Below are positions 27,161 to 36,682 of a stretch of 38,062 nucleotides of DNA, one piece after another. The DNA is from Patescibacteria group bacterium. Its GTDB lineage: Bacteria > Patescibacteriota > Patescibacteriia > UBA10025 > JAHIVO01. Position 1 is the stretch's first letter, and each line of letters opens with the position of its first letter. The notes beneath the pieces are model-generated. The model worked only from the letters and a program-made list of their open reading frames with translations. It was not told where the DNA came from and ran no database searches. The position numbers were made by a program, and so were the translations under genes. Location: positions 1 through 38,062 of the forward strand of contig JAHIVO010000010.1 of NCBI GenBank assembly GCA_018816445.1, read 5' to 3'.

Positions 27161-28168
27161 ATGACAACAGAATTAAAAGAAAAATTCCACTGGCCAATAT
27201 TGGGTCACCAGCAGATTAAATACTATTTACAATTAAATATTGAGGATAAAGCTTTTTCGCATGCTTATTTATTTTATGGCCCAAATGATACAGGAAAATT
27301 TTCCATGGCTTACCATTTTACCGCTGCGCTGCTGTGTGAATCAAAAAATTCAAAAAAACCATGCAATAACTGCAATTCATGCGATCAAATTAAAAAAAAT
27401 ATTCATCCCGATGTCACTATAGTGCAGGTCCAAGAAAAAAAGCAAAAAATATCCATTAACCAAATAAGAGAATTACAGCATAAGCTTTCTATGAGATCTT
27501 TTCTTACGGATTACAAAGTTGCCATAATTAATAATGCAGAATTGATGACCGAAGAATCATCCAATGCTTTACTAAAAACTTTAGAAGAACCTACAAATAA
27601 TACGATTTTTATTTTAATTTCAGAACATAAAGATTTATTGCCAGCAACCATACAATCTCGATGTCAATTATTTCAATTTCATTTAATACCAAATACTCAA
27701 ATTGAAAATTGGTTAATTCTGCATGAAGCAACAAAAAAAGACGCAAAAATTATTGCACATTTTTCTGAGGGACGACCCATATTAGCACAAAAAGTAAAAG
27801 ATAATAAATTTATTATTGAACAGCGAAATAGCCGACTGGTTCAATTAACTATAATTCTAAAATCAAACTTTAACGATAAATTTCAAATTATTAACCAACT
27901 AAACAAACAAGCATCAAGTGCAAACAAGCAATTTTACACTGAATTAATCAGAGATTGGATGACCTTCTTCAGGGATATGCTGCTTTTAAAAAACAATAAT
28001 AAAAATATTTACAATATCACTGTAAAAGATCAGATTGTTAAAATAATGTATAAATTTTCAAATGCAGCAATAATTAATATTATAAATAAATTAAGAACTT
28101 CAAACCAAGCCTTAGATCAACAAGCCAATCCAAAATTAGTAATTGAGAATTTGGTACTTTCTATGTAA
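27161..28168 (+). CDS. holB: DNA polymerase III delta' subunit / clamp-loader ATPase
   Basis: ILGHQQIKYYLQLNIEDKAFSHAYLFYGPNDTGKFSMAYHF; zinc motif CNNCNSCDQIKKNIHPDV; NAELMTEESSNALLKTLEEPTNNTIFILIS. Start trimmed from TTG 27155 to ATG 27161. Confidence 0.88.
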   Translation: MTTELKEKFHWPILGHQQIKYYLQLNIEDKAFSHAYLFYGPNDTGKFSMAYHFTAALLCESKNSKKPCNNCNSCDQIKKNIHPDVTIVQVQEKKQKISINQIRELQHKLSMRSFLTDYKVAIINNAELMTEESSNALLKTLEEPTNNTIFILISEHKDLLPATIQSRCQLFQFHLIPNTQIENWLILHEATKKDAKIIAHFSEGRPILAQKVKDNKFIIEQRNSRLVQLTIILKSNFNDKFQIINQLNKQASSANKQFYTELIRDWMTFFRDMLLLKNNNKNIYNITVKDQIVKIMYKFSNAAIINIINKLRTSNQALDQQANPKLVIENLVLSM

Positions 28169-28173
28169 TTAAT

Positions 28174-29220
28174 ATGAAGAAACTTTTAATTATTATTGTC
28201 CTTATTGCATCAGCGGTCATTGTTTCAGGCTGCGATAAAAAGACAGGTACGTCAAAAACTGACGGTGGGGTGTACAAATCATCTGATTTTGGTGAAAATT
28301 GGAATCAAAAAGTGTTCGTTAGCGAAGGCGAAAATGGTGCGCAAACAATTTCAAATGTCGACACCAACTTCATGGTATTCGACCCAAAAAATAAAAACAT
28401 TATGTATCTAGTCACCCTAGGAGCGGGAATATTTAAATCTGATAATGCAGCTGAAAAATGGCAAGCCACCACACTGAATACGGGCACTTATAAAAGTTTA
28501 GCCATAGATTTATTAAATACAAATGTAATCTATGTCACTGAAGGTACAAAAATATCAAAGACTGTTGATGGTATGAAAACTTGGTTTGATACTTATATAG
28601 AAAAAAGACCCGGCCAAACATTGATATCTGTCTTAGTAGATCCTTTTAACTCAAATATAATATATGCCGCTACTAACACTGAAATAATTAAAAGTCAAGA
28701 TTATGGAAATAGCTGGACATTATTGGACTGGACCGAGCCAACCATTTCACAAATTTACATCAGCAAAAAAAATAGTAGCGTACTTTTCGCACATACAAGT
28801 GCGGGAATACATAAATCAGTAAACGGGGGATTAGACTGGATACGTGTTAGTGATAAATTAAAGGAATTTGATGAAGGTTCATTAACATTTTTATGGGTAA
28901 ATTTTGATCCCCATACTGAATATTTTATAATAGGGACAAGCGCTGGAATATTCAGATCTCTAGATGGTGGATCAAGCTGGAAGGAAATACCTACATTATT
29001 TGATTTTAAAAAAGTGCCAGTAAGAACCGTGGTATACAATCCAAAAAACTTAAATCAGATTATTTTCAGTATTGATAATATTTTATATAAAACACAAGAT
29101 GATGGTAGAACTTGGACCACACTAAAAACTGTAGCAACAAGCAGGATTATAAATTATTTGCTAAGCGATCCTGAAGATGAAAATCTAATTTATTTAGGTA
29201 CTTTTAAACAAACTAAATAA
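28174..29220 (+). CDS. Lipoprotein with Asp-box/BNR (YCF48/VPS10-like) beta-propeller repeats
   Basis: Lipobox VIVSGC; repeated SDFGENW, VDGMKTW, SQDYGNSW, SVNGGLDW, SLDGGSSW, TQDDGRTW. Confidence 0.75.
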   Translation: MKKLLIIIVLIASAVIVSGCDKKTGTSKTDGGVYKSSDFGENWNQKVFVSEGENGAQTISNVDTNFMVFDPKNKNIMYLVTLGAGIFKSDNAAEKWQATTLNTGTYKSLAIDLLNTNVIYVTEGTKISKTVDGMKTWFDTYIEKRPGQTLISVLVDPFNSNIIYAATNTEIIKSQDYGNSWTLLDWTEPTISQIYISKKNSSVLFAHTSAGIHKSVNGGLDWIRVSDKLKEFDEGSLTFLWVNFDPHTEYFIIGTSAGIFRSLDGGSSWKEIPTLFDFKKVPVRTVVYNPKNLNQIIFSIDNILYKTQDDGRTWTTLKTVATSRIINYLLSDPEDENLIYLGTFKQTK

Positions 29221-29232
29221 CAATTAAAAAAT

Positions 29233-29784
29233 ATGAGTATTATTGACGAAAAAAAATTCCAATTTGATCAAGCCGTCAGCCATTTAAAATCAGAACTTAA
29301 TAATATAAGAACAGGCCGGGCTAATCCAGTCTTAGTGGAAAACTTGCAGGTTGATTATTATGGCACTCGTACGCCGCTTATTCAATTAGCTTCTATCAGC
29401 GTTCCGGACGCAAAATCTATAGTAATTCAACCCTGGGATAAAAATACAGCAAAAGATATTGAAAAAGCAATACACAATTCACAACTTGGACTAAATCCGG
29501 TAAATGAGGGGAATATCATCAGACTGCCAATCCCTCCGTTAACCGAAGAAAGAAGGAAAGATCTATCCAAGATTGTCGGCCAAAAAGCAGAAGAAGCCAA
29601 AGTTAGTGTAAGAAATACCAGGGAAGAAATTTGGAAAATAATTAAAGATCAGAAGAATAAAAGTCTTATTACAGAGGATGATATGTTCACATACCAGAAA
29701 GAATTACAGGAAATTGTTGATGATTATAATAGCCAATTGCAAAAACTAGGGCAGGAAAAAGAAAAAGAAATTCTAACAATTTAA
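29233..29784 (+). CDS. frr: Ribosome recycling factor
   Basis: LKSELNNIRTGRANPVLVENLQVDYYGTRTPLIQLASISVPDAKSIVIQPWDK...IPPLTEERRKDLSKIVGQKAEEAKVSVRN. Confidence 0.96.
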   Translation: MSIIDEKKFQFDQAVSHLKSELNNIRTGRANPVLVENLQVDYYGTRTPLIQLASISVPDAKSIVIQPWDKNTAKDIEKAIHNSQLGLNPVNEGNIIRLPIPPLTEERRKDLSKIVGQKAEEAKVSVRNTREEIWKIIKDQKNKSLITEDDMFTYQKELQEIVDDYNSQLQKLGQEKEKEILTI

Positions 29785-29790
29785 TTTCCT

Positions 29791-30969
29791 ATGTTTATTA
29801 CCATAGTCTTATTAGTTGTAATATTAGGGCTACTGATTTTTGTGCATGAATTTGGGCATTTTGTCATGGCCAAAAGAACAGGCATGGGAATTGAAGAATT
29901 CGGATTTGGATATCCACCAAGAGTGATAGGTATTCAAAAAACCACAGAAAATGAAAAGAAATCGTGGCGAATCGTTTTTAAAAAAACACAAAAAGGTGAA
30001 AAATCAAATAAAAATACTATTTATTCACTTAACTGGATTCCCTTTGGTGGATTCGTGAAAATTAAAGGTGAGCAAGGAGATAAAATAGATGAAACAGATA
30101 GTTTTACTAGTAAAAAAATATGGCAAAGGGCAGTAGTACTTTCAGCAGGTGTTATAATGAATATCATGCTGGCTTTTGTACTTTTTTCTGCCGGCTTTAT
30201 GATTGGCTTACCTGATGTTGTTGACGGTAATTTATCCGATCAAGCAAATATTGAAGAACGGTTCGTGCAAGTAGTCCAGGTTGAAAATGAATCACCGGCA
30301 GCTAACGCAGAAATGAAACCCGGAGATATCATTAAAAATGTGGAGGGCGAGGAGATTTTCTCGGTTGATCAATTCAAACAAAAAATAGAACCATCAATTG
30401 ATCAATCATTAAACATAACATATATAAGAGCTGATGAAATCTTTAAAAAATCAGTTACTCCCGTAGATTTGAATAATACAGGTGATGGCAAGATAGGCGC
30501 TTATTTAACTGATACTGGGATCGTAAGCTACCCTTGGTATTATTCCATCTGGATGGGCGTTAAAACCACATTTTCATTAACTTGGCGTATTGTTGTTGCT
30601 TTTTATGAAATAATAAAAAATTTGATTGTTAGCCATCAGGTTAGCGAAGACATTGCTGGCCCGGTAGGAATTGCGGTCTTAACCGGCCAAATGGTTAAAC
30701 TAGGTTTTATTTATGTTTTACAGTTTACTGCTATCCTGTCAATAAACTTAGCTATAATTAATTATGTTCCCTTTCCGGCATTAGATGGCGGACGGGTTCT
30801 ATTTTTAATTATTGAAAAAATTAAAGGCAGCCCGATTAATCAGCGTATTGAAGGAATTATTCATAGTGCTGGTTTTTTTATACTAATTTCTGTTTTATTG
30901 TTTTTTACGTTTAAAGATGTCAGTCGCTTCAGTGAAAGTATTATGGGTTTTTTTAATAATATATTATAA
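29791..30969 (+). CDS. rseP: Site-2 protease RseP (M50 metalloprotease with PDZ)
   Basis: FVHEFGHFVMAKRTGMGIEEFGFGYPPR; GGFVKIKGEQ; PDZ region ESPAANAEMKPGDIIKNVEG; NYVPFPALDGGRVLF. Confidence 0.92.
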   Translation: MFITIVLLVVILGLLIFVHEFGHFVMAKRTGMGIEEFGFGYPPRVIGIQKTTENEKKSWRIVFKKTQKGEKSNKNTIYSLNWIPFGGFVKIKGEQGDKIDETDSFTSKKIWQRAVVLSAGVIMNIMLAFVLFSAGFMIGLPDVVDGNLSDQANIEERFVQVVQVENESPAANAEMKPGDIIKNVEGEEIFSVDQFKQKIEPSIDQSLNITYIRADEIFKKSVTPVDLNNTGDGKIGAYLTDTGIVSYPWYYSIWMGVKTTFSLTWRIVVAFYEIIKNLIVSHQVSEDIAGPVGIAVLTGQMVKLGFIYVLQFTAILSINLAIINYVPFPALDGGRVLFLIIEKIKGSPINQRIEGIIHSAGFFILISVLLFFTFKDVSRFSESIMGFFNNIL

Positions 30970-30974
30970 AAAAT

Positions 30975-32219
30975 ATGTACCAATCACATTACTTCGTTAA
31001 AACACTTCGCGAACCTCCAAAAAATGAAGTATCAATTAATGCTAAATTATTAGAACAGGCTTGTTATATCCAGAAATTAATGGCTGGAGTTTATACTTAT
31101 TTGCCTCTTGGTCTACGTGTCCTGAATAACATTAATGCAATAATACGCGAAGAAATAAATAATATTGGGGGGCAGGAAATTTATATGCCGGCTATGCAGC
31201 CTAAAGAATTATGGGATAAAACAAATCGCTGGGAAGAATTATCTAATATTATGTACCAATTCAAGGATAAATCTGACCACCTGATAGGTCTGGCTACTAC
31301 CCATGAAGAGACTATTACATCAATTATAAAGGACAGAATTAACTCATATAAGGATTTACCGTTTTATCTTTATCAGATACAGGATAAATTCAGGAATGAA
31401 CCACGAGCCAAATCCGGACTTATCAGAGGAAGGGAGTTTGCTATGAAGGATTTATACAGTTTTCATCAAGATGAAGAGGATCTTGATGAGTATTATAAAA
31501 AATCCATGAAAGCGTACTTTAATATTTTCAGCAGAGTTGGACTAAAATCAATTATGATTGAAGCTTCGGGCGGAGCATTTACCAAGCAATACTCACATGA
31601 ATTCCAGGTTTTATCAGAGGCTGGCGAAGATAGGATAATTTATTGTCCTAAATATGATTTTGCACAAAATATTGAAATTTCAAAATTCAAGGAAGAAGAT
31701 AAATGTCCTAAATGTGGAAGATTGTTAAAATTTAGTAAAGGAATTGAAGTCGGTAATATCTTTAAACTTGGTACAAGATTTAGCCAGGCTTTTGGCGCTT
31801 ATTATTTGGACAAGACTGGCAAAAAGCAACCTATTGTTATGGCCTCTTATGGCATTGGCCCAGGCAGATTAATGGGTGCAATTATTGAAGTGCACCATGA
31901 TAATAATGGCATTATTTGGCCACCCGGAGTCACCCCATTCAAAGTCCACTTAATTGACCTATGTAAACAAAAAAATAATCCATTAGCCAAGAAAACTTAC
32001 CATGCTTGTCAAGAAAATAATTTTGATATACTATATGATGAACGAGATGTTTCTCCTGGAATTAAACTAAAAGATGCTGATTTAATAGGCATCTCCGTGA
32101 GATTGATTATCAGTGATAAAAATAAGGATAAAATTGAATTAACATATCGTGATACAAAAGAAACATCACATCATTCACTTGTTTCAGTATTAAAAGAACT
32201 AAAGAAGTATTATAAATGA
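30975..32219 (+). CDS. proS: Prolyl-tRNA synthetase, short form apparently lacking the INS editing domain
   Basis: LEQACYIQKLMAGVYTYLPLGLRVLNNI...GLIRGREFAMKDLYSFHQDEEDL...KGIEVGNIFKLGTRFS...MASYGIGPGRLMGAIIE; 414 aa. Confidence 0.92.
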   Translation: MYQSHYFVKTLREPPKNEVSINAKLLEQACYIQKLMAGVYTYLPLGLRVLNNINAIIREEINNIGGQEIYMPAMQPKELWDKTNRWEELSNIMYQFKDKSDHLIGLATTHEETITSIIKDRINSYKDLPFYLYQIQDKFRNEPRAKSGLIRGREFAMKDLYSFHQDEEDLDEYYKKSMKAYFNIFSRVGLKSIMIEASGGAFTKQYSHEFQVLSEAGEDRIIYCPKYDFAQNIEISKFKEEDKCPKCGRLLKFSKGIEVGNIFKLGTRFSQAFGAYYLDKTGKKQPIVMASYGIGPGRLMGAIIEVHHDNNGIIWPPGVTPFKVHLIDLCKQKNNPLAKKTYHACQENNFDILYDERDVSPGIKLKDADLIGISVRLIISDKNKDKIELTYRDTKETSHHSLVSVLKELKKYYK

Positions 32220-33277
32220 AAATTTTCAATAATGCATTAGGCAGATTTTCAAAAGACATGGGCATTGATTTGGGCACGGCTAATACTTTAGTGTATTTAA
32301 AAGATAAAGGCATTGCCATAAATGAACCTTCCGTAGTAGCCATTAATATAAAAAATGATCAGATTTTAGCTGTGGGCGAAGAAGCTAGAAAAATGATAGG
32401 CAAGACACCGGCCCACATAGTAGCTTCACGGCCCTTGGTTGATGGAGTAATTTCTGATTTTGAAATAACTGAAAAAATGTTAAAATATTTTATTGATAAA
32501 GTTCATCGTGGAGGTTTTTCTATACTTCCCAGGCCAAGGATTGTGATTGGTCTTCCCCTTGGAGTAACTGAGGTAGAGAGAAAAGCTGTTGAAGACGCCT
32601 GTTTAAGTGCTGGGGCACGTGAGGCTTTCCTTATAGAAGAACCCATGGCAGCTGCTATTGGCGCCAGGCTACCAATTCAGGATGCCTCTGGTAATTTAAT
32701 TGTTGATATTGGCGGTGGTACTACTGAAATCGCCGTAATTTCACTAGGTGGCGTAGTTACCTGGAAATCTATTAGAATCGCCGGCGATGAGCTAGACCAA
32801 AATATTATTCAATACGCCAGAGATCATTTCAACTTATTATTAGGCGAACGAACTGCTGAAGAAATAAAAATTAAAGTAGGATCAGCCATAGCCTCAGAAG
32901 AACCATTAGAAACATCCATGCGTGGACGAGACTTAATATCTGGCTTGCCTAAGGAAGTTATTATAAACAGCAACCAAGCCAGAGAGGCCATTGCCAGGTC
33001 ATTACGAAGCATAGTAGATAATATTAAATCAACTATTGAAATTACTCCTCCTGAACTGGTAGCTGACATTTTTGAACGCGGAATAGTATTATCCGGCGGT
33101 GGGGCCTTGCTTAAAGGACTGGGTAAATTAATCAACCAGGAAACAAAAATACCTGTACATGTAACTGACGATCCTTTAACAGCCGTTGTTAGAGGCACAG
33201 GTATAGTTTTGGATGATTTAGAAAATTTGAAGCAGGTTTTATCTTCGTCAACTAACGAAGATTATATAAAAGATTAG
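32216..33277 (+). CDS. mreB: Rod shape-determining protein MreB (paralog 2, in the mre operon)
   Basis: KDMGIDLGTANTLVYLKDKGIAINEPSVVAIN...IVDIGGGTTEIAVISLGGVVTWKSIRIAGDELD...IVLSGGGALLKGL; ATGA overlap with proS; followed by mreC and mreD. Confidence 0.97.
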   Translation: MKIFNNALGRFSKDMGIDLGTANTLVYLKDKGIAINEPSVVAINIKNDQILAVGEEARKMIGKTPAHIVASRPLVDGVISDFEITEKMLKYFIDKVHRGGFSILPRPRIVIGLPLGVTEVERKAVEDACLSAGAREAFLIEEPMAAAIGARLPIQDASGNLIVDIGGGTTEIAVISLGGVVTWKSIRIAGDELDQNIIQYARDHFNLLLGERTAEEIKIKVGSAIASEEPLETSMRGRDLISGLPKEVIINSNQAREAIARSLRSIVDNIKSTIEITPPELVADIFERGIVLSGGGALLKGLGKLINQETKIPVHVTDDPLTAVVRGTGIVLDDLENLKQVLSSSTNEDYIKD

Positions 33278-33280
33278 GCC

Positions 33281-34096
33281 ATGAAAAAATTGCTAAAATC
33301 ACGTTGGGGGATAATTGTGATAATTATTGCTGGTATTTTGATTTTAGTGGTTTTATACAGAGCTAATGTATTAAATCCCGTTGAAAATAGCGTCACGTAT
33401 ATCTTAAAGCCAGTGCAGTCGTTTTTTTCAGAAACAGCCGGTAAAATTAAAAATTTATCAAATTATTTTCAGAATACTGAGGAGTTGAAAAAAGAAAATG
33501 ACAAGCTTAAAAAACAAATTGACGAATTAACGATTAAAAATCTAGGCTTGGAACAAAAACTAGAAGATAGCCAAATTTTTTCTGAAGAGCTGGAATTTAT
33601 CACTTCTCATCAGTATGATTCTGTTAGTGGAAAAATTATTGGATATAGTACAGCTGAAAATCTGCAAATTGTAATTTTAAACAAAGGACAAACTCATGGC
33701 ATTAAAAAAGGATATCCAGTGATCGTAAATAATGGGATACTAATTGGTAAAATTCTGGAAACTAACAGTCAAATATCAAAAGTCTTACTTTTAAACGACA
33801 ATCACAGCGAAATTAGTGCCATTATTCAGAATGAAGATAGATCCCCCGGAATTATTGAAGGACAATTTGGTTTATCTCTAATTATGGATTTTATTCCGCA
33901 GGATCAAAAAATTCAAAAGGGACAACTAGTTACTTCTTCAGGATTGGAAGAAAATATTCCAGCTGATATTGTGATCGGTGAAATTAATGAGGTCATAAAA
34001 ATTGATGGACAATTATTTCAGCAAGCGATCATTAAACCTTCCTTTAATTATGAGTTATTGAATATTGTCACGGTAATCTTACCAATCAATGCCTAG
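33281..34096 (+). CDS. mreC: Rod shape-determining protein MreC
   Basis: N-terminal TM, coiled coil TEELKKENDKLKKQIDELTIKNLGLEQKLE, SGKIIGYS...QIVILNKGQTHGIKKGYPVIVNNGILIGKI. Confidence 0.92.
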   Translation: MKKLLKSRWGIIVIIIAGILILVVLYRANVLNPVENSVTYILKPVQSFFSETAGKIKNLSNYFQNTEELKKENDKLKKQIDELTIKNLGLEQKLEDSQIFSEELEFITSHQYDSVSGKIIGYSTAENLQIVILNKGQTHGIKKGYPVIVNNGILIGKILETNSQISKVLLLNDNHSEISAIIQNEDRSPGIIEGQFGLSLIMDFIPQDQKIQKGQLVTSSGLEENIPADIVIGEINEVIKIDGQLFQQAIIKPSFNYELLNIVTVILPINA

Positions 34097-34622
34097 AAAT
34101 ATACTATTTATAATCTTCATTATACTAATCACCGTATTCCAGATAAGTTTTTTATTTGAATTCAGTTTTCTTAGAAATTATGTGAATTTAATTTTAATTG
34201 CACTTGTTTTTATCACTGTAATGGTCAACAGTAAAGCTGGCTTAATATTTGCCATTATTAGTGGCCTAATTTTAGATTTTTATTCGCCGTTCAGCTTTGG
34301 AATTTACCTAACGGCTTTGATTATCCCAGTTTTTATAATAACTAATTTATTCAAAAAACTCTTAGCTCGAAAAACTATTTACACATTAATAGCAGCTGCC
34401 TTAACTAGCACTGTCATATTTCAAATTGCCGTTCTTCTGATTTCGAACTTATTATTCTGGTTTAATTGGAATGAAATTAATTATACTTTGAATATTGAAT
34501 ACTTATACACATTATTGCGGCAATTAATTACACATACTATTATTATTTCCATTCTATTCATTATTACCAATTTCTTGAGTGAAAAATTAAAATCAAAATT
34601 CCTAATAAGTGAACGGATTTAA
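34089..34622 (+). CDS. mreD: Rod shape-determining protein MreD
   Basis: Multi-TM 177-aa protein directly after mreC (8-nt overlap); LIFAIISGLILDFYSPFSFGIYLTALI. Confidence 0.85.
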   Translation: MPRNILFIIFIILITVFQISFLFEFSFLRNYVNLILIALVFITVMVNSKAGLIFAIISGLILDFYSPFSFGIYLTALIIPVFIITNLFKKLLARKTIYTLIAAALTSTVIFQIAVLLISNLLFWFNWNEINYTLNIEYLYTLLRQLITHTIIISILFIITNFLSEKLKSKFLISERI

Positions 34623-34625
34623 ATA

Positions 34626-36539
34626 ATGTCTAATGATTTATTTGGTATCGGAACTGATGAAAAGAAGATATCCAAGCTGGAACGTAAAACTGAATGGGTT
34701 GGAGACGCAATACCAATACAAAATAATAATGAGGAATATTTAACTTCAAACTTTGACTTAAAAAAGCTGCGGTTATTATTTTATATAATATCATTGACTT
34801 TTATAATTATTTTATTTAGGGTTGGATATTTACAAATGGCTAAGGGAGTCGAGTATCGCTCCGCAGCCGAAGAAAATAGAATTAGGATAGTCGAAATTAA
34901 GGCTCCCCGCGGAATAATTTATGATAGGGATTTAACAGTTTTGGCATATAATATTCCAAATTTTTCTCTGTCTATTACACCAGCTGACTTTCCAGATGAA
35001 GAAAATAAAAAAATACAAATTATCGAAAAAATATCAGATATTTTAACCATTGATGCATCTGATTTATTGACGCAAATTAGTGAAATTCCTGATTATTCAT
35101 ATGAATCATTCATTTTAGCGGATCATATCCCGTACGAACAGGCAATGCTACTAAAAATTGCATCATCTGATTTACCGGGCATAACCTTAGATGCTTCTAC
35201 TTTTAGGGAATACATCAATAATACATTATTTTCTCATACCTTGGGATATATGGGTAAAATATCACCTGATGAAATGGAAAAACATCCTGATTATTCTTTT
35301 GATGACTATATTGGAAAATCTGGCGTTGAGTTATTTTACGAGGATGTGCTCAGAGGAACTCACGGAAAAAAAGAAATTGAAGTAGATTCTCTAGGTAAAG
35401 AAAGCAAAATTATAACAGAATCAAAGCCAGAACAGGGTAAAAATATTATTTTAACTATTGATAGCGATATCCAGAATACTTTAGGTCAAGAATTAAATGC
35501 ACTTGTTGAAAAATCACAAACCATAACCGGCGCTGCCGCTGCAGCCATTGATCCTCAGAACGGAGAAGTACTTGCCTTAGTATCTTCACCTACATTCGAT
35601 AATAACAGCTTTACTGCCGGTCTTACGCCAGAACAATATGCAGATATAGCAAACAACCCGGATAAACCATTATACAATAGGGCAATAGCAGGGGAGTATC
35701 CTTCTGGATCAACAATAAAGCCGCTGATTGCCTTAGCTGGACTGCAAGATGGAATTATTAATGAGCATACTTCATTTTTAAGTACTGGGGGCATAAAAAT
35801 TGATAAATGGTTTTTCCCAGACTGGAAGGCAGGTGGCCATGGCCAGACTGACGTAAAAAAGGCAATTTCTGAATCTGTAAATACATTCTTTTATCTTGTC
35901 GGCGGCGGTGATGAAAATATACAAGGTTTGGGTGTAAATAGGATTAGGTCATATTTAGAATTATTTGGATTAAATGATGCCTTGGGCATTGACATCCCAG
36001 GTGAGGCAACTGGATTTTTACCTACTAAAGAATGGAAACAGGAAGTTAAAAATGAACCTTGGTATATCGGTGACACTTATCATTTGAGTATTGGGCAAGG
36101 TGATATCCTGGTTACCCCCCTGCAAGTTGCAACTTATACAGCAATAGTAGCTAATAGTGGAACGTTTTATAAACCACATTTATTAAAGTCATATTCAGAT
36201 GCCACTAACCAGAATGTTGAGGAAATTGATCCAACTATTATTAGAGATAACTTTATTAATGATTATTATTATAAAATTGTGCAGGATGGGCTGCGTGAAG
36301 CCGTATTATCCGGCAGTTCTAGTGCTTTAGGGGATTTGCCATTTTCTTCAGCTGGGAAAACCGGTACTGCCCAGTTCGGCAGTGAGGGCAAGACCCATGC
36401 CTGGTTTACCTGTTTTGCTCCATTTGAGGACCCCAATATTGCCATTACCGTAGTTGTAGAATCTGGAGGAGAAGGCCATGCCACCGCCTTGCCTGTAGCT
36501 AAAGAAGGGCTGAAAAAATGGTATGAAAAATACAAATAA
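34626..36539 (+). CDS. mrdA: Penicillin-binding protein 2 (class B transpeptidase)
   Basis: SxxK SGSTIKP, SVN in SESVNTFFYLVGGG, KTGTAQFG; APRGIIYDRDLTVLAYNIP. Confidence 0.93.
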   Translation: MSNDLFGIGTDEKKISKLERKTEWVGDAIPIQNNNEEYLTSNFDLKKLRLLFYIISLTFIIILFRVGYLQMAKGVEYRSAAEENRIRIVEIKAPRGIIYDRDLTVLAYNIPNFSLSITPADFPDEENKKIQIIEKISDILTIDASDLLTQISEIPDYSYESFILADHIPYEQAMLLKIASSDLPGITLDASTFREYINNTLFSHTLGYMGKISPDEMEKHPDYSFDDYIGKSGVELFYEDVLRGTHGKKEIEVDSLGKESKIITESKPEQGKNIILTIDSDIQNTLGQELNALVEKSQTITGAAAAAIDPQNGEVLALVSSPTFDNNSFTAGLTPEQYADIANNPDKPLYNRAIAGEYPSGSTIKPLIALAGLQDGIINEHTSFLSTGGIKIDKWFFPDWKAGGHGQTDVKKAISESVNTFFYLVGGGDENIQGLGVNRIRSYLELFGLNDALGIDIPGEATGFLPTKEWKQEVKNEPWYIGDTYHLSIGQGDILVTPLQVATYTAIVANSGTFYKPHLLKSYSDATNQNVEEIDPTIIRDNFINDYYYKIVQDGLREAVLSGSSSALGDLPFSSAGKTGTAQFGSEGKTHAWFTCFAPFEDPNIAITVVVESGGEGHATALPVAKEGLKKWYEKYK

Positions 36540-36608
36540 CATTGTGGATAACTCTCTTGACATTCGTCATATAAAGTAATACTACTTAATAAGTAATGCT
36601 ACAAAAGA

Positions 36609-36614
36609 TATAAT
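36609..36614 (+). promoter_or_regulatory. Candidate greA -10 box (TATAAT)
   Basis: TATAAT at 36609-36614; a separate TTGACA lies at 36557-36562 without a clear -10 at ideal spacing. Confidence 0.4.
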
Positions 36615-36629
36615 ATTAAGCATATAAAT

Positions 36630-36658
36630 ACTCTATTTAATAGTGGAGTTTTTATTTT
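36630..36658 (+). terminator. Terminator-like hairpin in the greA 5' leader
   Basis: ACTCTATT-TAAT-AGTGGAGT stem with two G-U pairs (36630-36637 / 36642-36649) followed by TTTTATTTT, about 25 nt before the greA ATG. Confidence 0.5.
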
Positions 36659-36682
36659 GTTTCGTTTAAAGAAAATAAATTT

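Noticed and set aside
2472-36563. All minus-strand ORFs in the supplied track (for example 2472-2714, 5961-6296, 9461-9877, 10679-11002, 32824-33198)
   Set aside because: Each lies opposite a strongly recognisable + strand gene, has no family-like motif and reads as an antisense shadow frame.
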